NCBI GenBank assembly: GCA_934154445.1
Contig: CAKPGC010000001.1
Location: 164,968 to 228,967, forward strand
Reading direction: 5' to 3'
DNA: 64,000 nt
DNA from: an uncultured Clostridia bacterium
GTDB taxonomy: Bacteria > Bacillota > Clostridia > TANB77 > CAG-508
Part shown: positions 44,399 to 53,295 of the stretch, in pieces
How positions within the stretch are numbered: position 1 is the stretch's first letter
How the letters are laid out: every line of letters starts with the position of its first letter
The notes under the pieces: model-generated
Told to the model about the DNA's origin: nothing
Databases searched by the model: none
Seen by the model: only the letters and a program-made list of their open reading frames with translations
Made by a program: the position numbers and the translations under genes

Positions 44399-47300
44399 TT
44401 ACAATACAAATTTTTTAATTAAAACTATTCCACTTGCAATTGTTACTAATACAGCAAATCCTAATGCAAAATATATTCTTGCTTGACCAGTTGACACTGA
44501 TAATAATACTGGTGCTTCATCCATATCGTCTTCACCTGGTACTTGGTTATCTGGTGTTGAATCTTTATCTGGAACATCTTGATCATTATAATCTTCTGAT
44601 ATTTCTGCTATATTTGTTTTTAGTCCCATATTGTTTGTTCCATTTATCCAAGTAAGTGTAACTTCTACATCTGCACTTTCTCCTGGTTGTAATAATGTAT
44701 TTTCTAATTTTCTTGTTGATATTACATTATTTCCTTCATCTTTCCAATCAGCATTATCTTCTGCAACAAATTTCAATCCTTCTGGAACGTAGTCTTTAAT
44801 TTCTTTTGCATATCCTGCAATGTCACCTTCGTTTGTAACTCTAATTGAGTATTTAAATTTAACAGTTATTGATTTTACTTTCTTTCTATGTACTTCAACT
44901 TTTACAACTTGTTCTGTTGGATCTTCAGGTTTATTTCCTGTTTGTGTTACTGTTTCTTTTCCATTTTCTATCACAATTGCTTGTGTTACCCATTTTTTCA
45001 AACTTAAATCAAAATAGTTTATTTTAATATGTTCTTCGTCCTGATCATCATCTCCGTCAATCCATTTGTCTGGAGTTGAGTCATCATCATCAACAGGATT
45101 TCCATTTTTATCTGTATCATCTGATATTTGTGCATAGTTTATAATATTTTTAGTTTCATTAGATGTTTTTGGTTCTACTACTTTAAATGCAACTTTAACA
45201 TCTGCAAAATCTGGATTTGTATCAGATACATCTTTGCTACTATCAAAAGCTGTTAATAATGCTGGATTTTCTTTTAGCTCAGAATTTTTCTTCATTCTTT
45301 CTTCACCTTGTTTTTTTGATAAATAATCTGTTGTTATTTTTGTAGCTTTATTAATATCTGTTGTTTCATTTCCGTCTTCATCATACATTACCCATCTATA
45401 TTCTTTATTTAATTCATTTTCAGGTAAGTATTCAAGTCCATCAGGTATGTTATCAGTAACTTTACTTGCAAATCCATCTAATTCGCCTTCATTATATACT
45501 CTTATTGTATATATAACAGTATTTCCTATTACAACATCTACTGGTTCTTTTGAATGTTCATATACTATTTTACTGTTTTCTTTATCATATTTAACCGTTG
45601 GTATTCTAGATGTTACTTCTTTGTCATTTACACCTGTTAAAAATTTTCTTAAAGCTAAATCGAATTTTTTAACTACTATTTTTTCAAAGTCATCATCATC
45701 TTCTTGTCCTGGTATATAGTTTCCTGTTTCGTCTTCTTTGTAATCAGGTAAATCTTTGTCATCTGGTAAAACGATATCATTTGGTTTTGAATCTCTGTCA
45801 TCTATTTCTTTTTTGTTTTCATCTTTACTTACAGTTATTTCTGCAATATTTGTTATTTTTCCTTCTGCATTACTTTTTACTTTGCACATAATAGGTACTT
45901 CTTTATATGATAAAACTATTTCACCATTATCATTAGTTGTTGTTTTTGAAATTAAATGATTTTCTAAATATGTTGTTGTAACAATTCTTCCATCTTTTGA
46001 TACTTTCCATCCATATTTTTCATTAAATTCACCTTCAACATATTCTAAATATGGTGGTAAGTAATCTGTTACTTCACTTGCATATCCATCTAAATCACCT
46101 TCATTATATGCTCTTATCATGTATACAACTATATCATTTTTAGCAACTTCAACTGGTTCTTTATTATTAGTGTATGTAGCTGTTGTTATAATTTTACCAT
46201 TTTCATCTGTAGTATTTAATTTTGATGTATCTACCTTTGGTGCTCTTGTATATATTCCATTTTTATCTTTTAAATACTCTGAATTTTCTATAGTTGTATC
46301 TTTACTTACTGCTATTAAGAATTTTCTTAAGCTTAGGTCAAATGATTGTAATATTATGCTATCATAATCTTCATCATCTTCATATTTGATCCATTTATCT
46401 GTATCTGAATCTCTATCATCTACTGGGTTTCCATCAGCATCTGTATCACCTGTTATAGCTGCTTCATTTTTTATTATTTTGCTTGTTGCATTTTTTGCAG
46501 TTACTTTTAAATATACAGATACTTCTTTATAATCTGGGTTTTTATCATTTACTTTATTAGTATATGCTTTTGATGAATCAAAAGCTTTTATCAAGTTTGC
46601 TCCTGATGTTGATATTTCTGCCCCTTTACCTTTTGCTAAATAATCTGTTGCAATTAATTCAACTTTATTAGTTTTAGAATCTACATTTTTAATATCCCAT
46701 ATTCCTTGGTTATATTTAATTGCTTGTTTTTCTATTTTTGATAAACTTGCATCTGATTCTAATTCATCATCAGTTTTTTCAGACCAAACAAACTCTAGTC
46801 CATCAGGTATATCTTCTGAAATTTCTGATGCATATCCATCTATATCTCCTTCATTATATACTCTGAATGTATATTTAACTATATCTCCATCTTTTACTGC
46901 TACTGGTTCTGTATTTACTTTGTAAGTTGCTGTTGTTGCTGTTCCATTAGCCAATGCTGTAATGTCTACATCTTCTATTCTTTCTGGAACCTTTACTCCA
47001 TTTATTTCTACAACTCTTTTTATTAATTTTAAGTCAAATGTTGCTGGCTCCATTAATAATTTTTCAAAGTCATCATCATCTTGTTGTCCTTTATAATAAT
47101 AGTTAGAATCTGTTAAATCTTTTTTATTATTTGAATTTCCAGTATAGTCTGACATATTATCTTTATTTACATTTGGTGTTACTGATGGTTGTGAATCTCT
47201 ATCAGCATCTGTCTGATTTGTTATTGTAACATTATCTTCTGCATCAAATTCTTCTGCTATCCAAGCCACATTTGTTAATATTTTTTGATTTTTTGTGTCT

Positions 47301-48661
47301 GGTTTTGCTGTAACCACACATTCAATTTCTATTGTTTCTGATTTCAAATTGTTTTCTTTATAAGCTTCAATATTTGTTGTGTTATTAGCATCTCTTGTAA
47401 TTGTTAGTTTATTATTTGCTTCATCATAATTTACAGTAAATCCATTTGTATTTATTTTACTAAATTCAAGTCCATCAGATAATTGGTCTACAATTTTTGT
47501 TGCTCTACCTAGTTTGTCACCTTCATTATAAACTGTTAAATTATATGTAACTACATCTCCCGTTTCTATAACAACAGGGTCTTTTCTATGTTTATATGTT
47601 GCTTCTGTTCCTGTTTTTAATGTACTTTCATCTATACTTGGTACTCTTGATTCTGCCCCAGTTAAAGATTTTCCATTTATTTTTGTTACATATTTTCTTA
47701 ATGATAAGTCAAATTCTTTTACTTCTTCTGGTAATTTTTCAATTAATATAATTGGTTGAACATTTTGCTCTGTTGCATTTGCATATAATGTTATTTTTGT
47801 TCTTGAATTTGCTGTACCATTTTGATATGCTACACTATTTTCGTTAGCTTTATTAATTAAATAATTATATAATAACACTGCTTGTTCTTGTCTTTGTTTT
47901 CCATCTCCGATTTTTTCGCCGTTATCATTAAATGACATATTATAATCACTTAAACTTTTATATCCTTCACCAGCTTGAGACATTTCTAATGTTCTATAAA
48001 ATAGCCAAGATGTTTTATCATTTCCTAAATTATTATATACTTTTTCAAATAATTCATCATCATGATTTGAGAAATACCAAACTGCTGCTTGTTGTACAGC
48101 TTCAATATCACTATTTGTTATATGAGCTGTATAGTCTTCATCATGTATTTGTGCAGCTTCCAATAAAGCTGTTCTTTCTGCATCTGTAGAAACTCCATTC
48201 AAATACATCAAATCTACTAAAGCTAATAAATTATTATAATATCCATTATTAACAATACTTTGTAATACTGCATTTCCTGAAGCAGCTATTGCACTTTTTT
48301 CAGTTTTAAAATCATAAGAAATATTATATTCAGCAATATCACCTACATCAGCAAAACCTACCCCAGCTCTTACACAATAGTAATTTCCTGATGTATAGTT
48401 TGAATCTGTTTTGCTATTGTATTTTACAATTTGCCATAATTTAGCACCAACAATTGACTCTGTTGTTGCTCCATTATCATAAGGGTTATTTATTGCATAA
48501 GCCATATTTTCAGGTGTTGTTCCAGTTCTAAATTCTTGTATTCCAAAATATAGTGGTGTCGTAATTGTTGTTGCAGCACTTGCCTTATTTGGAATCACCA
48601 TAAATATGATAGCAAACATGATACTTGCTAACACTAGTGTTATTTTTTTCTTATTCATCAT
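44399..48661 (-). CDS. Large thioester-domain surface adhesin with repeated stalk modules
   Basis: A 1420-residue secreted protein. It starts with a signal peptide (about 1-30), followed by a thioester domain with YYCVRAG and the partner AVQQAAVWYF, whose Cys and Gln can form an internal thioester that binds host surfaces covalently. Then come five stalk modules of about 190 residues, each starting FDLxLxK and carrying VYNEGDxDGYA, a degenerate DUF11-like pattern, and ending in Asp-rich linkers such as PGQEDDDDFEK. The C-terminus has SVSTGQ, a hydrophobic helix and a lysine tail, looking like a variant sortase signal. AAGGAG lies 7 bases before the double ATG. It has a consensus-like promoter at 48697-48725 and no in-frame CGG over 4.2 kb. 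Confidence 0.88.
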   Translation of the reverse strand: MMNKKKITLVLASIMFAIIFMVIPNKASAATTITTPLYFGIQEFRTGTTPENMAYAINNPYDNGATTESIVGAKLWQIVKYNSKTDSNYTSGNYYCVRAGVGFADVGDIAEYNISYDFKTEKSAIAASGNAVLQSIVNNGYYNNLLALVDLMYLNGVSTDAERTALLEAAQIHDEDYTAHITNSDIEAVQQAAVWYFSNHDDELFEKVYNNLGNDKTSWLFYRTLEMSQAGEGYKSLSDYNMSFNDNGEKIGDGKQRQEQAVLLYNYLINKANENSVAYQNGTANSRTKITLYANATEQNVQPIILIEKLPEEVKEFDLSLRKYVTKINGKSLTGAESRVPSIDESTLKTGTEATYKHRKDPVVIETGDVVTYNLTVYNEGDKLGRATKIVDQLSDGLEFSKINTNGFTVNYDEANNKLTITRDANNTTNIEAYKENNLKSETIEIECVVTAKPDTKNQKILTNVAWIAEEFDAEDNVTITNQTDADRDSQPSVTPNVNKDNMSDYTGNSNNKKDLTDSNYYYKGQQDDDDFEKLLMEPATFDLKLIKRVVEINGVKVPERIEDVDITALANGTATTATYKVNTEPVAVKDGDIVKYTFRVYNEGDIDGYASEISEDIPDGLEFVWSEKTDDELESDASLSKIEKQAIKYNQGIWDIKNVDSKTNKVELIATDYLAKGKGAEISTSGANLIKAFDSSKAYTNKVNDKNPDYKEVSVYLKVTAKNATSKIIKNEAAITGDTDADGNPVDDRDSDTDKWIKYEDDEDYDSIILQSFDLSLRKFLIAVSKDTTIENSEYLKDKNGIYTRAPKVDTSKLNTTDENGKIITTATYTNNKEPVEVAKNDIVVYMIRAYNEGDLDGYASEVTDYLPPYLEYVEGEFNEKYGWKVSKDGRIVTTTYLENHLISKTTTNDNGEIVLSYKEVPIMCKVKSNAEGKITNIAEITVSKDENKKEIDDRDSKPNDIVLPDDKDLPDYKEDETGNYIPGQEDDDDFEKIVVKKFDLALRKFLTGVNDKEVTSRIPTVKYDKENSKIVYEHSKEPVDVVIGNTVIYTIRVYNEGELDGFASKVTDNIPDGLEYLPENELNKEYRWVMYDEDGNETTDINKATKITTDYLSKKQGEERMKKNSELKENPALLTAFDSSKDVSDTNPDFADVKVAFKVVEPKTSNETKNIINYAQISDDTDKNGNPVDDDDSTPDKWIDGDDDQDEEHIKINYFDLSLKKWVTQAIVIENGKETVTQTGNKPEDPTEQVVKVEVHRKKVKSITVKFKYSIRVTNEGDIAGYAKEIKDYVPEGLKFVAEDNADWKDEGNNVISTRKLENTLLQPGESADVEVTLTWINGTNNMGLKTNIAEISEDYNDQDVPDKDSTPDNQVPGEDDMDEAPVLLSVSTGQARIYFALGFAVLVTIASGIVLIKKFVL

Positions 48662-48696
48662 AAATCTTCTCCTTACTTTTTTATAAGATTACTTAT

Positions 48697-48725
48697 ATTT
48701 TATTTCATTAATTCATTGAAGTCAA
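48697..48725 (-). promoter_or_regulatory. Promoter of the adhesin gene
   Basis: On the minus strand TTGACT (48720-48725) and TAAAAT (48697-48702) are 17 bases apart, about 36 bases before the start codon. Confidence 0.75.
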
Positions 48726-48754
48726 TAGGTTTTTAAGCCATTTTTTATCGAGTA

Positions 48755-48790
48755 TTTTTTCCGGGTAATAATTGCCTACGGAAGCTCATT
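48755..48790. other. Structured element in the adhesin/dacA gap
   Basis: TTCCG-GGTAAT-A-ATTGCC-TA-CGGAA forms a compact hairpin, GC-rich for this region, upstream of the adhesin promoter. The rest of the 305-base gap is AT-rich, with the dacA ribosome site AAGAGGTG at the end. I could not match it to a known riboswitch. Confidence 0.4.
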
Positions 48791-48966
48791 TTATCCAATA
48801 GGATATTTTTTTTCGCCTATATTACAATTATATTACATTTTTGTTATAAAATCAAGGTTTTATGTAAAATAACTTGGATTTAATTGATTTCCCTATGCAT
48901 TTTAATAGTATTAATATTTTCTTAATAAAATTCATATATTTTATAGAATGAATTAAGAGGTGTATC

Positions 48967-50217
48967 ATGAAAAAATTTGTTTATAAAATATTAGTCTTAT
49001 TTTTTATACTTTCCTTTGGAATATCAAACTTTTCTTTTTGTGATGATATAGATGATGAAATTGTAGATGTAAATGCAGAAATATCATCATATAATAAATC
49101 CATAAAAGAAATTAAAATTCCAGAAATCAATTCACGTTCTTCAGTAGTAATAGATAGAAATACCAATACAATTTTGTACGGAAAAAATGAAAATACTAGA
49201 AGGAAAATGGCTTCAACCACGAAAATAATGACTGCAATAATAATTATAGAAAATTGTAATTTAGATGAAACAATAGAAATATCAAAAAAAGCCGCCGGAA
49301 CAGGTGGATCAAGATTAGGATTAAAAACCGGAGATAAAATTACTATTAGAGATCTGTTATACGGGCTAATGCTTCGTTCGGGAAATGATGCAGCTGTTGC
49401 ACTTGCAGAACACACATCTGGAAATGTAGAAAATTTTACTGAATTAATGAATCAAAAATCTGTTAATCTTGGACTTACAAATACTCATTTTGAAACCCCT
49501 CATGGTTTAGATTCAGATGAGCATTATACAACAGCTTATGAACTTGCCATTTTATCTAATTATGCATTAAATAATAAAATATTTGCGCAGATTGTTGGAA
49601 CCAAAAGTTATACTGTGACTATAAATGGATATCCTAAACAATTATCTAATACAAATGAATTACTAGGAAATTTTAATGGTATATATGGAATAAAAACAGG
49701 TTTTACTAATGGTGCTAATAGATGTTTAGTTACTGCTTGTAAAAGAGGAAACATGGACATTATTTGTGTAGTTCTAGGAGCAGATACTAAAAAGTTCAGA
49801 ACTCAAGATAGTATTAAATTAATTAATTACATTTTTGATAATTTTCAACCTGTAGATATTAAAAAACTAATTGATACTGACTTTGAAAACTGGAAAAAGG
49901 ATAATCTAAATAAGATTGTAGTAAATAAAGCTACAACGCAAAACATTGATTTAAGAATTGAAAATATTGAAAACTTAACTATCCCGATTCGAAAAGATTT
50001 AATAAATTCTATAACAATTACTATTGATTTTCCTTTGTATTTAGAATCTCCAGTATCAGCTAATTCTAAACTTGGCAATATTAATGTTCTGGTTCAAGAT
50101 TATCTAAATATTAATTATAGTATATATAATAGTTCCAAAATAAAACACAAATCTTGGGATGATTATTTAGTTGAAATCTTAAGAAATTATTGTTATATTT
50201 TTAGTACTATTTTATAA
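48967..50217 (+). CDS. D-alanyl-D-alanine carboxypeptidase (DacA/DacF-like)
   Basis: This secreted penicillin-binding enzyme trims the terminal D-alanine of stem peptides. The 416-residue protein has a signal peptide (about 1-25), SxxK in STTKIMTA near residue 83, SxN in RSGNDAA near 136, and KTG in GIKTGFTNGANR near 245, followed by a beta-rich C-terminal domain. A hydrophobic end (YCYIFSTIL) may anchor it. It is a single gene with its own terminator. In clostridia such enzymes serve vegetative or spore walls; which one applies here is open. Confidence 0.93.
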   Translation: MKKFVYKILVLFFILSFGISNFSFCDDIDDEIVDVNAEISSYNKSIKEIKIPEINSRSSVVIDRNTNTILYGKNENTRRKMASTTKIMTAIIIIENCNLDETIEISKKAAGTGGSRLGLKTGDKITIRDLLYGLMLRSGNDAAVALAEHTSGNVENFTELMNQKSVNLGLTNTHFETPHGLDSDEHYTTAYELAILSNYALNNKIFAQIVGTKSYTVTINGYPKQLSNTNELLGNFNGIYGIKTGFTNGANRCLVTACKRGNMDIICVVLGADTKKFRTQDSIKLINYIFDNFQPVDIKKLIDTDFENWKKDNLNKIVVNKATTQNIDLRIENIENLTIPIRKDLINSITITIDFPLYLESPVSANSKLGNINVLVQDYLNINYSIYNSSKIKHKSWDDYLVEILRNYCYIFSTIL

Positions 50218-50251
50218 AAAAGGATTAAGAAAACTATTTCTTAATCCTTTT
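50218..50251. terminator. Bidirectional terminator between dacA-like gene and acpP
   Basis: AAAAGGATTAAGAAA and TTTCTTAATCCTTTT arms with a 4-base loop and T runs on both sides; the two genes converge here. Confidence 0.88.
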
Positions 50252-50255
50252 TTTA

Positions 50256-50495
50256 TTAAACATTTTCTTTAATATAGTCAACTACATCTCCTACTGTTAC
50301 AACTTTTTCTGCATCACTGTCTGGAATTTCTATATCAAATTCTTCTTCTATAGCCATTACTAATTCAACTATATCTAAAGAATCAGCTCCTAAATCATCT
50401 ATAAAAGATGCTTCCATTGTTACAGCTGTATCTGTCACACCTAATTGTTCAACAATTATAGCTTTTACCTTTTCTAAAATTTCTTCTGAACTCAT
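50256..50495 (-). CDS. acpP: Acyl carrier protein
   Basis: The 79-residue carrier of growing acyl chains in fatty acid synthesis. The phosphopantetheine serine is in DDLGADSLDIVELVMA at residue 40. It is strongly acidic as usual. GAGGTGAACTCGAAAA lies before the ATG. It follows plsX at a distance of about 148 bases, a common pairing. No fab genes are in the window. Confidence 0.97.
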   Translation of the reverse strand: MSSEEILEKVKAIIVEQLGVTDTAVTMEASFIDDLGADSLDIVELVMAIEEEFDIEIPDSDAEKVVTVGDVVDYIKENV

Positions 50496-50643
50496 TTTTC
50501 GAGTTCACCTCCTCTCAAGTTTTTATCTTGTATGTATTATCTAATTTTTATAATACTTTTATATTATATGTTATTATATTTGTCAAGTATATTTAATAAT
50601 TATTTTTATTTTATACTATATGTTCAGTTTATTAATAATTAAA

Positions 50644-51657
50644 TTATTTGTCAAATGCCTCTATCATCTTTTCTACAGCTCTGTTTTGAACAAATTTCTC
50701 TGCCTGTATAATTGTATACTCAAATAATTTTTCATCACTACTTCCATGTGCTTTAACAACTGGTTTTTTTACACCTAAGAATAAAGCTCCACCATATCTT
50801 TTATAATCCATTACATCAGAAAATCTATTAATTCCTGGAAGTGCAGGAACAGCAGCAATTTTTGAAAATATATTTTTCATTAAACTTTCTTTTAAAGATT
50901 TTTTAACGAATTTTCCTAACCCTTCTGTAGTCTTTAAGAATACATTTCCTGTAAAACCGTCTGTTATTATGGCATCAATTTTGCCTGAAAAAGCATCTCT
51001 TCCTTCAACATTTCCAATAAAGTTTATTCCCAATTCTTCTGATTTTTCCTTTAGCAAATTGTAACTTTCTCTTACAAGTTCATTTCCTTTTGTTTCTTCT
51101 GTTCCTATATTTAGAAGTCCTACTGCAGGTTTTTCAATTCCAAATGTATTTCTCAAATATATTGTTGACATCTGTGCAAATTGCAATAAATTTATTGGTT
51201 TGCAATTTGTATTTGAACCGCAATCCATTAATAATAATTGACTTTTATATGCTGGCAATATTCCTGCTAAAGCTGGTCTATCTATTCCTTTTATTCTTCC
51301 TACTAATAAAGTTGCCCCAGCAAGTAACGCACCTGAATTTCCTGCTGATATAAATACATCACCTTCATCTTGTTTTAGCATATTAAATCCAACAACCATT
51401 GATGAATCTTTTTTATGTTTTATTGCAACTGTTGGCTGATCTTCCATTTCAATTGTTTCTGTTGCATTATGTATTTTTAATCTATCAGAAATCTCTTCTA
51501 TCTCTTTTCCATAGAATTCTTTTATTTTACTTCTTATTATATCTTCTTTTCCAACTAATATAACTTCTGCCTTTATTTTATTTATTGCATTTACTGCTCC
51601 TTTTATATTGGCATCTGGTCCGTTGTCTCCACCCATTGCATCTAATATTATCTTCAT
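50644..51657 (-). CDS. plsX: Phosphate acyltransferase PlsX
   Basis: PlsX converts acyl-ACP to acyl-phosphate for phospholipid synthesis. The protein (about 337 residues) begins MKIILDAMGGDNGPDANIKG and has SAGNSGALLAGATLLVGRI near residue 95, MDCGSNTNCKP near 160 and ITDGFTGNVFLKT near 230. ATG 51657 is preferred (AAAGGA 9 bases upstream); the longer frame starts with a GTG that overlaps this site. acpP follows in the same direction. Confidence 0.95.
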   Translation of the reverse strand: MKIILDAMGGDNGPDANIKGAVNAINKIKAEVILVGKEDIIRSKIKEFYGKEIEEISDRLKIHNATETIEMEDQPTVAIKHKKDSSMVVGFNMLKQDEGDVFISAGNSGALLAGATLLVGRIKGIDRPALAGILPAYKSQLLLMDCGSNTNCKPINLLQFAQMSTIYLRNTFGIEKPAVGLLNIGTEETKGNELVRESYNLLKEKSEELGINFIGNVEGRDAFSGKIDAIITDGFTGNVFLKTTEGLGKFVKKSLKESLMKNIFSKIAAVPALPGINRFSDVMDYKRYGGALFLGVKKPVVKAHGSSDEKLFEYTIIQAEKFVQNRAVEKMIEAFDK

Positions 51658-51675
51658 AATTGTAATTCCTTTCAC

Positions 51676-51950
51676 CTAACCTTGTTAATAATTCGATTTT
51701 GTATTTTAAATTTACAAACTTAAACTCTTTTATATTCTATTTTTAATATACATATTTTATTATTGTTTTTATAAAAATGCAAGTATTTATTTAAATTTAA
51801 GTTTTATTTTTTTATTAATTTTTTTAAATAGCAATTGCTAAAATTATCTGTAAAAAAAAAATGTATTAATAAAATATTATTTAAACACAGTATCCCTATT
51901 AACAAAAAAAGATGCAATTTCTTGCACCTTTTTATTTATTATTTTTATAA
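51676..51950. other. AT-rich gap between plsX and tuf
   Basis: No gene is seen. The stretch is extremely AT-rich and carries the tuf terminator at its right end. plsX promoter elements could not be fixed with confidence. Confidence 0.4.
51904..51933 (-). terminator. Terminator of tuf and the str operon
   Basis: On the minus strand AAAGGTGCAA and TTGCATCTTT arms (one G-T pair) with loop GAAA are followed by a T run. Confidence 0.85.
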
Positions 51951-53153
51951 TTATTCGATGATATCAGCAACTACACCTGAACCAACTGTTCTACCACCTT
52001 CACGGATAGCGAATCTTAGTCCTTTTTCAATAGCGATTGGTGTAATTAATTCGATTGTCATTGAAACATTATCTCCTGGCATAACCATTTCTGTTCCAGC
52101 TGCTAATTCAATAACACCTGTAACGTCTGTTGTTCTGAAGTAGAATTGTGGTCTGTATCCATTAAAGAATGGTGTATGTCTTCCACCTTCTTCTTTAGTT
52201 AATACATAAACTTCAGAAGTAAATTTTGTATGTGGATGAATTGTTCCTGGTTTACATAGAACTTGACCTCTTTCGATGTCTTTTCTATCAATACCTCTTA
52301 ATAGAACACCGATGTTATCACCAGCTTCTGCTTGGTCTAATAATTTTCTGAACATTTCAACACCTGTTACAACAGTTTTTCTTCTTTCTGTTGTTAGACC
52401 TATGATTTCAACTTCGTCTTGAAGTTTAACTTCTCCTCTTTCTACTCTACCTGTAGCAACTGTACCACGACCTGTGATTGTGAATACGTCTTCAACTGGC
52501 ATTAAGAATGGTTGGTCAATTGGTCTTTCTGGTGTTGGGATGTAGCTATCAACTGCATCCATTAATTCTTTCATTGGTGCATATACAGGATCATTAGGAT
52601 CTGTAGATGTACTTTCAAGAACTGCTAATGAAGAACCTTTTATTACTGGAATATCATCTCCTGGGAAACCATATTCTGATAATAAGTCTCTAACTTCCAT
52701 TTCAACTAATTCTAATAATTCTGGGTCATCAACCATATCACATTTATTTAAGTAAACAACGATGTATTTAACACCAACTTGTCTAGCAAGTAAGATGTGC
52801 TCTCTTGTTTGAGGCATTGGTCCATCAGCTGCAGAAACAACTAATATAGCTCCATCCATTTGTGCTGCACCTGTGATCATGTTTTTAACGTAGTCAGCGT
52901 GTCCTGGGCAGTCAACGTGTGCATAGTGTCTATTATCTGTTTCATATTCAACGTGTGCTGTATTGATTGTGATTCCTCTTGCTTTTTCTTCTGGAGCTCC
53001 GTCGATTTGATCGTAAGCTTCAAATTTAGCTTTTCCTAATAATGATAAATATTTTGTAATAGCTGCTGTTGTTGTTGTTTTACCGTGGTCAACATGTCCG
53101 ATTGTACCAATGTTAACGTGTGGTTTGTTTCTTTCAAATTTTGCTTTTGCCAT
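51951..53153 (-). CDS. tuf: Elongation factor Tu
   Basis: EF-Tu delivers aminoacyl-tRNA to the ribosomal A site. The 400-residue protein has GHVDHGKTTTTAAIT near residue 19, DCPGHADYV near 82, NKCDMVDD near 137, and the usual three domains. Gly, Arg and Thr codons follow the host pattern, with no in-frame CGG. As the factor that fills the A site it would be directly involved if CGG codons are poorly served. GGGAGGATTTTAAAA precedes the ATG. Confidence 0.98.
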   Translation of the reverse strand: MAKAKFERNKPHVNIGTIGHVDHGKTTTTAAITKYLSLLGKAKFEAYDQIDGAPEEKARGITINTAHVEYETDNRHYAHVDCPGHADYVKNMITGAAQMDGAILVVSAADGPMPQTREHILLARQVGVKYIVVYLNKCDMVDDPELLELVEMEVRDLLSEYGFPGDDIPVIKGSSLAVLESTSTDPNDPVYAPMKELMDAVDSYIPTPERPIDQPFLMPVEDVFTITGRGTVATGRVERGEVKLQDEVEIIGLTTERRKTVVTGVEMFRKLLDQAEAGDNIGVLLRGIDRKDIERGQVLCKPGTIHPHTKFTSEVYVLTKEEGGRHTPFFNGYRPQFYFRTTDVTGVIELAAGTEMVMPGDNVSMTIELITPIAIEKGLRFAIREGGRTVGSGVVADIIE

Positions 53154-53295
53154 TTTTAAAATCCTCCCTTTTAGTTAGCCGTTCTTTTTGAACGTGGCTA
53201 CTTTTATTTTTTTAAATTTAATAACATAAATTATTTATTGCACTTGCATTTTACAACATATTTAATAAAAATGCAAGCACTATTTTATATTAATT

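Noticed and set aside
48755..48790. Cyclic di-GMP riboswitch upstream of the adhesin
   Set aside because: The hairpin does not fit the class I or II consensus that I know, and no aptamer-like second stem was found.
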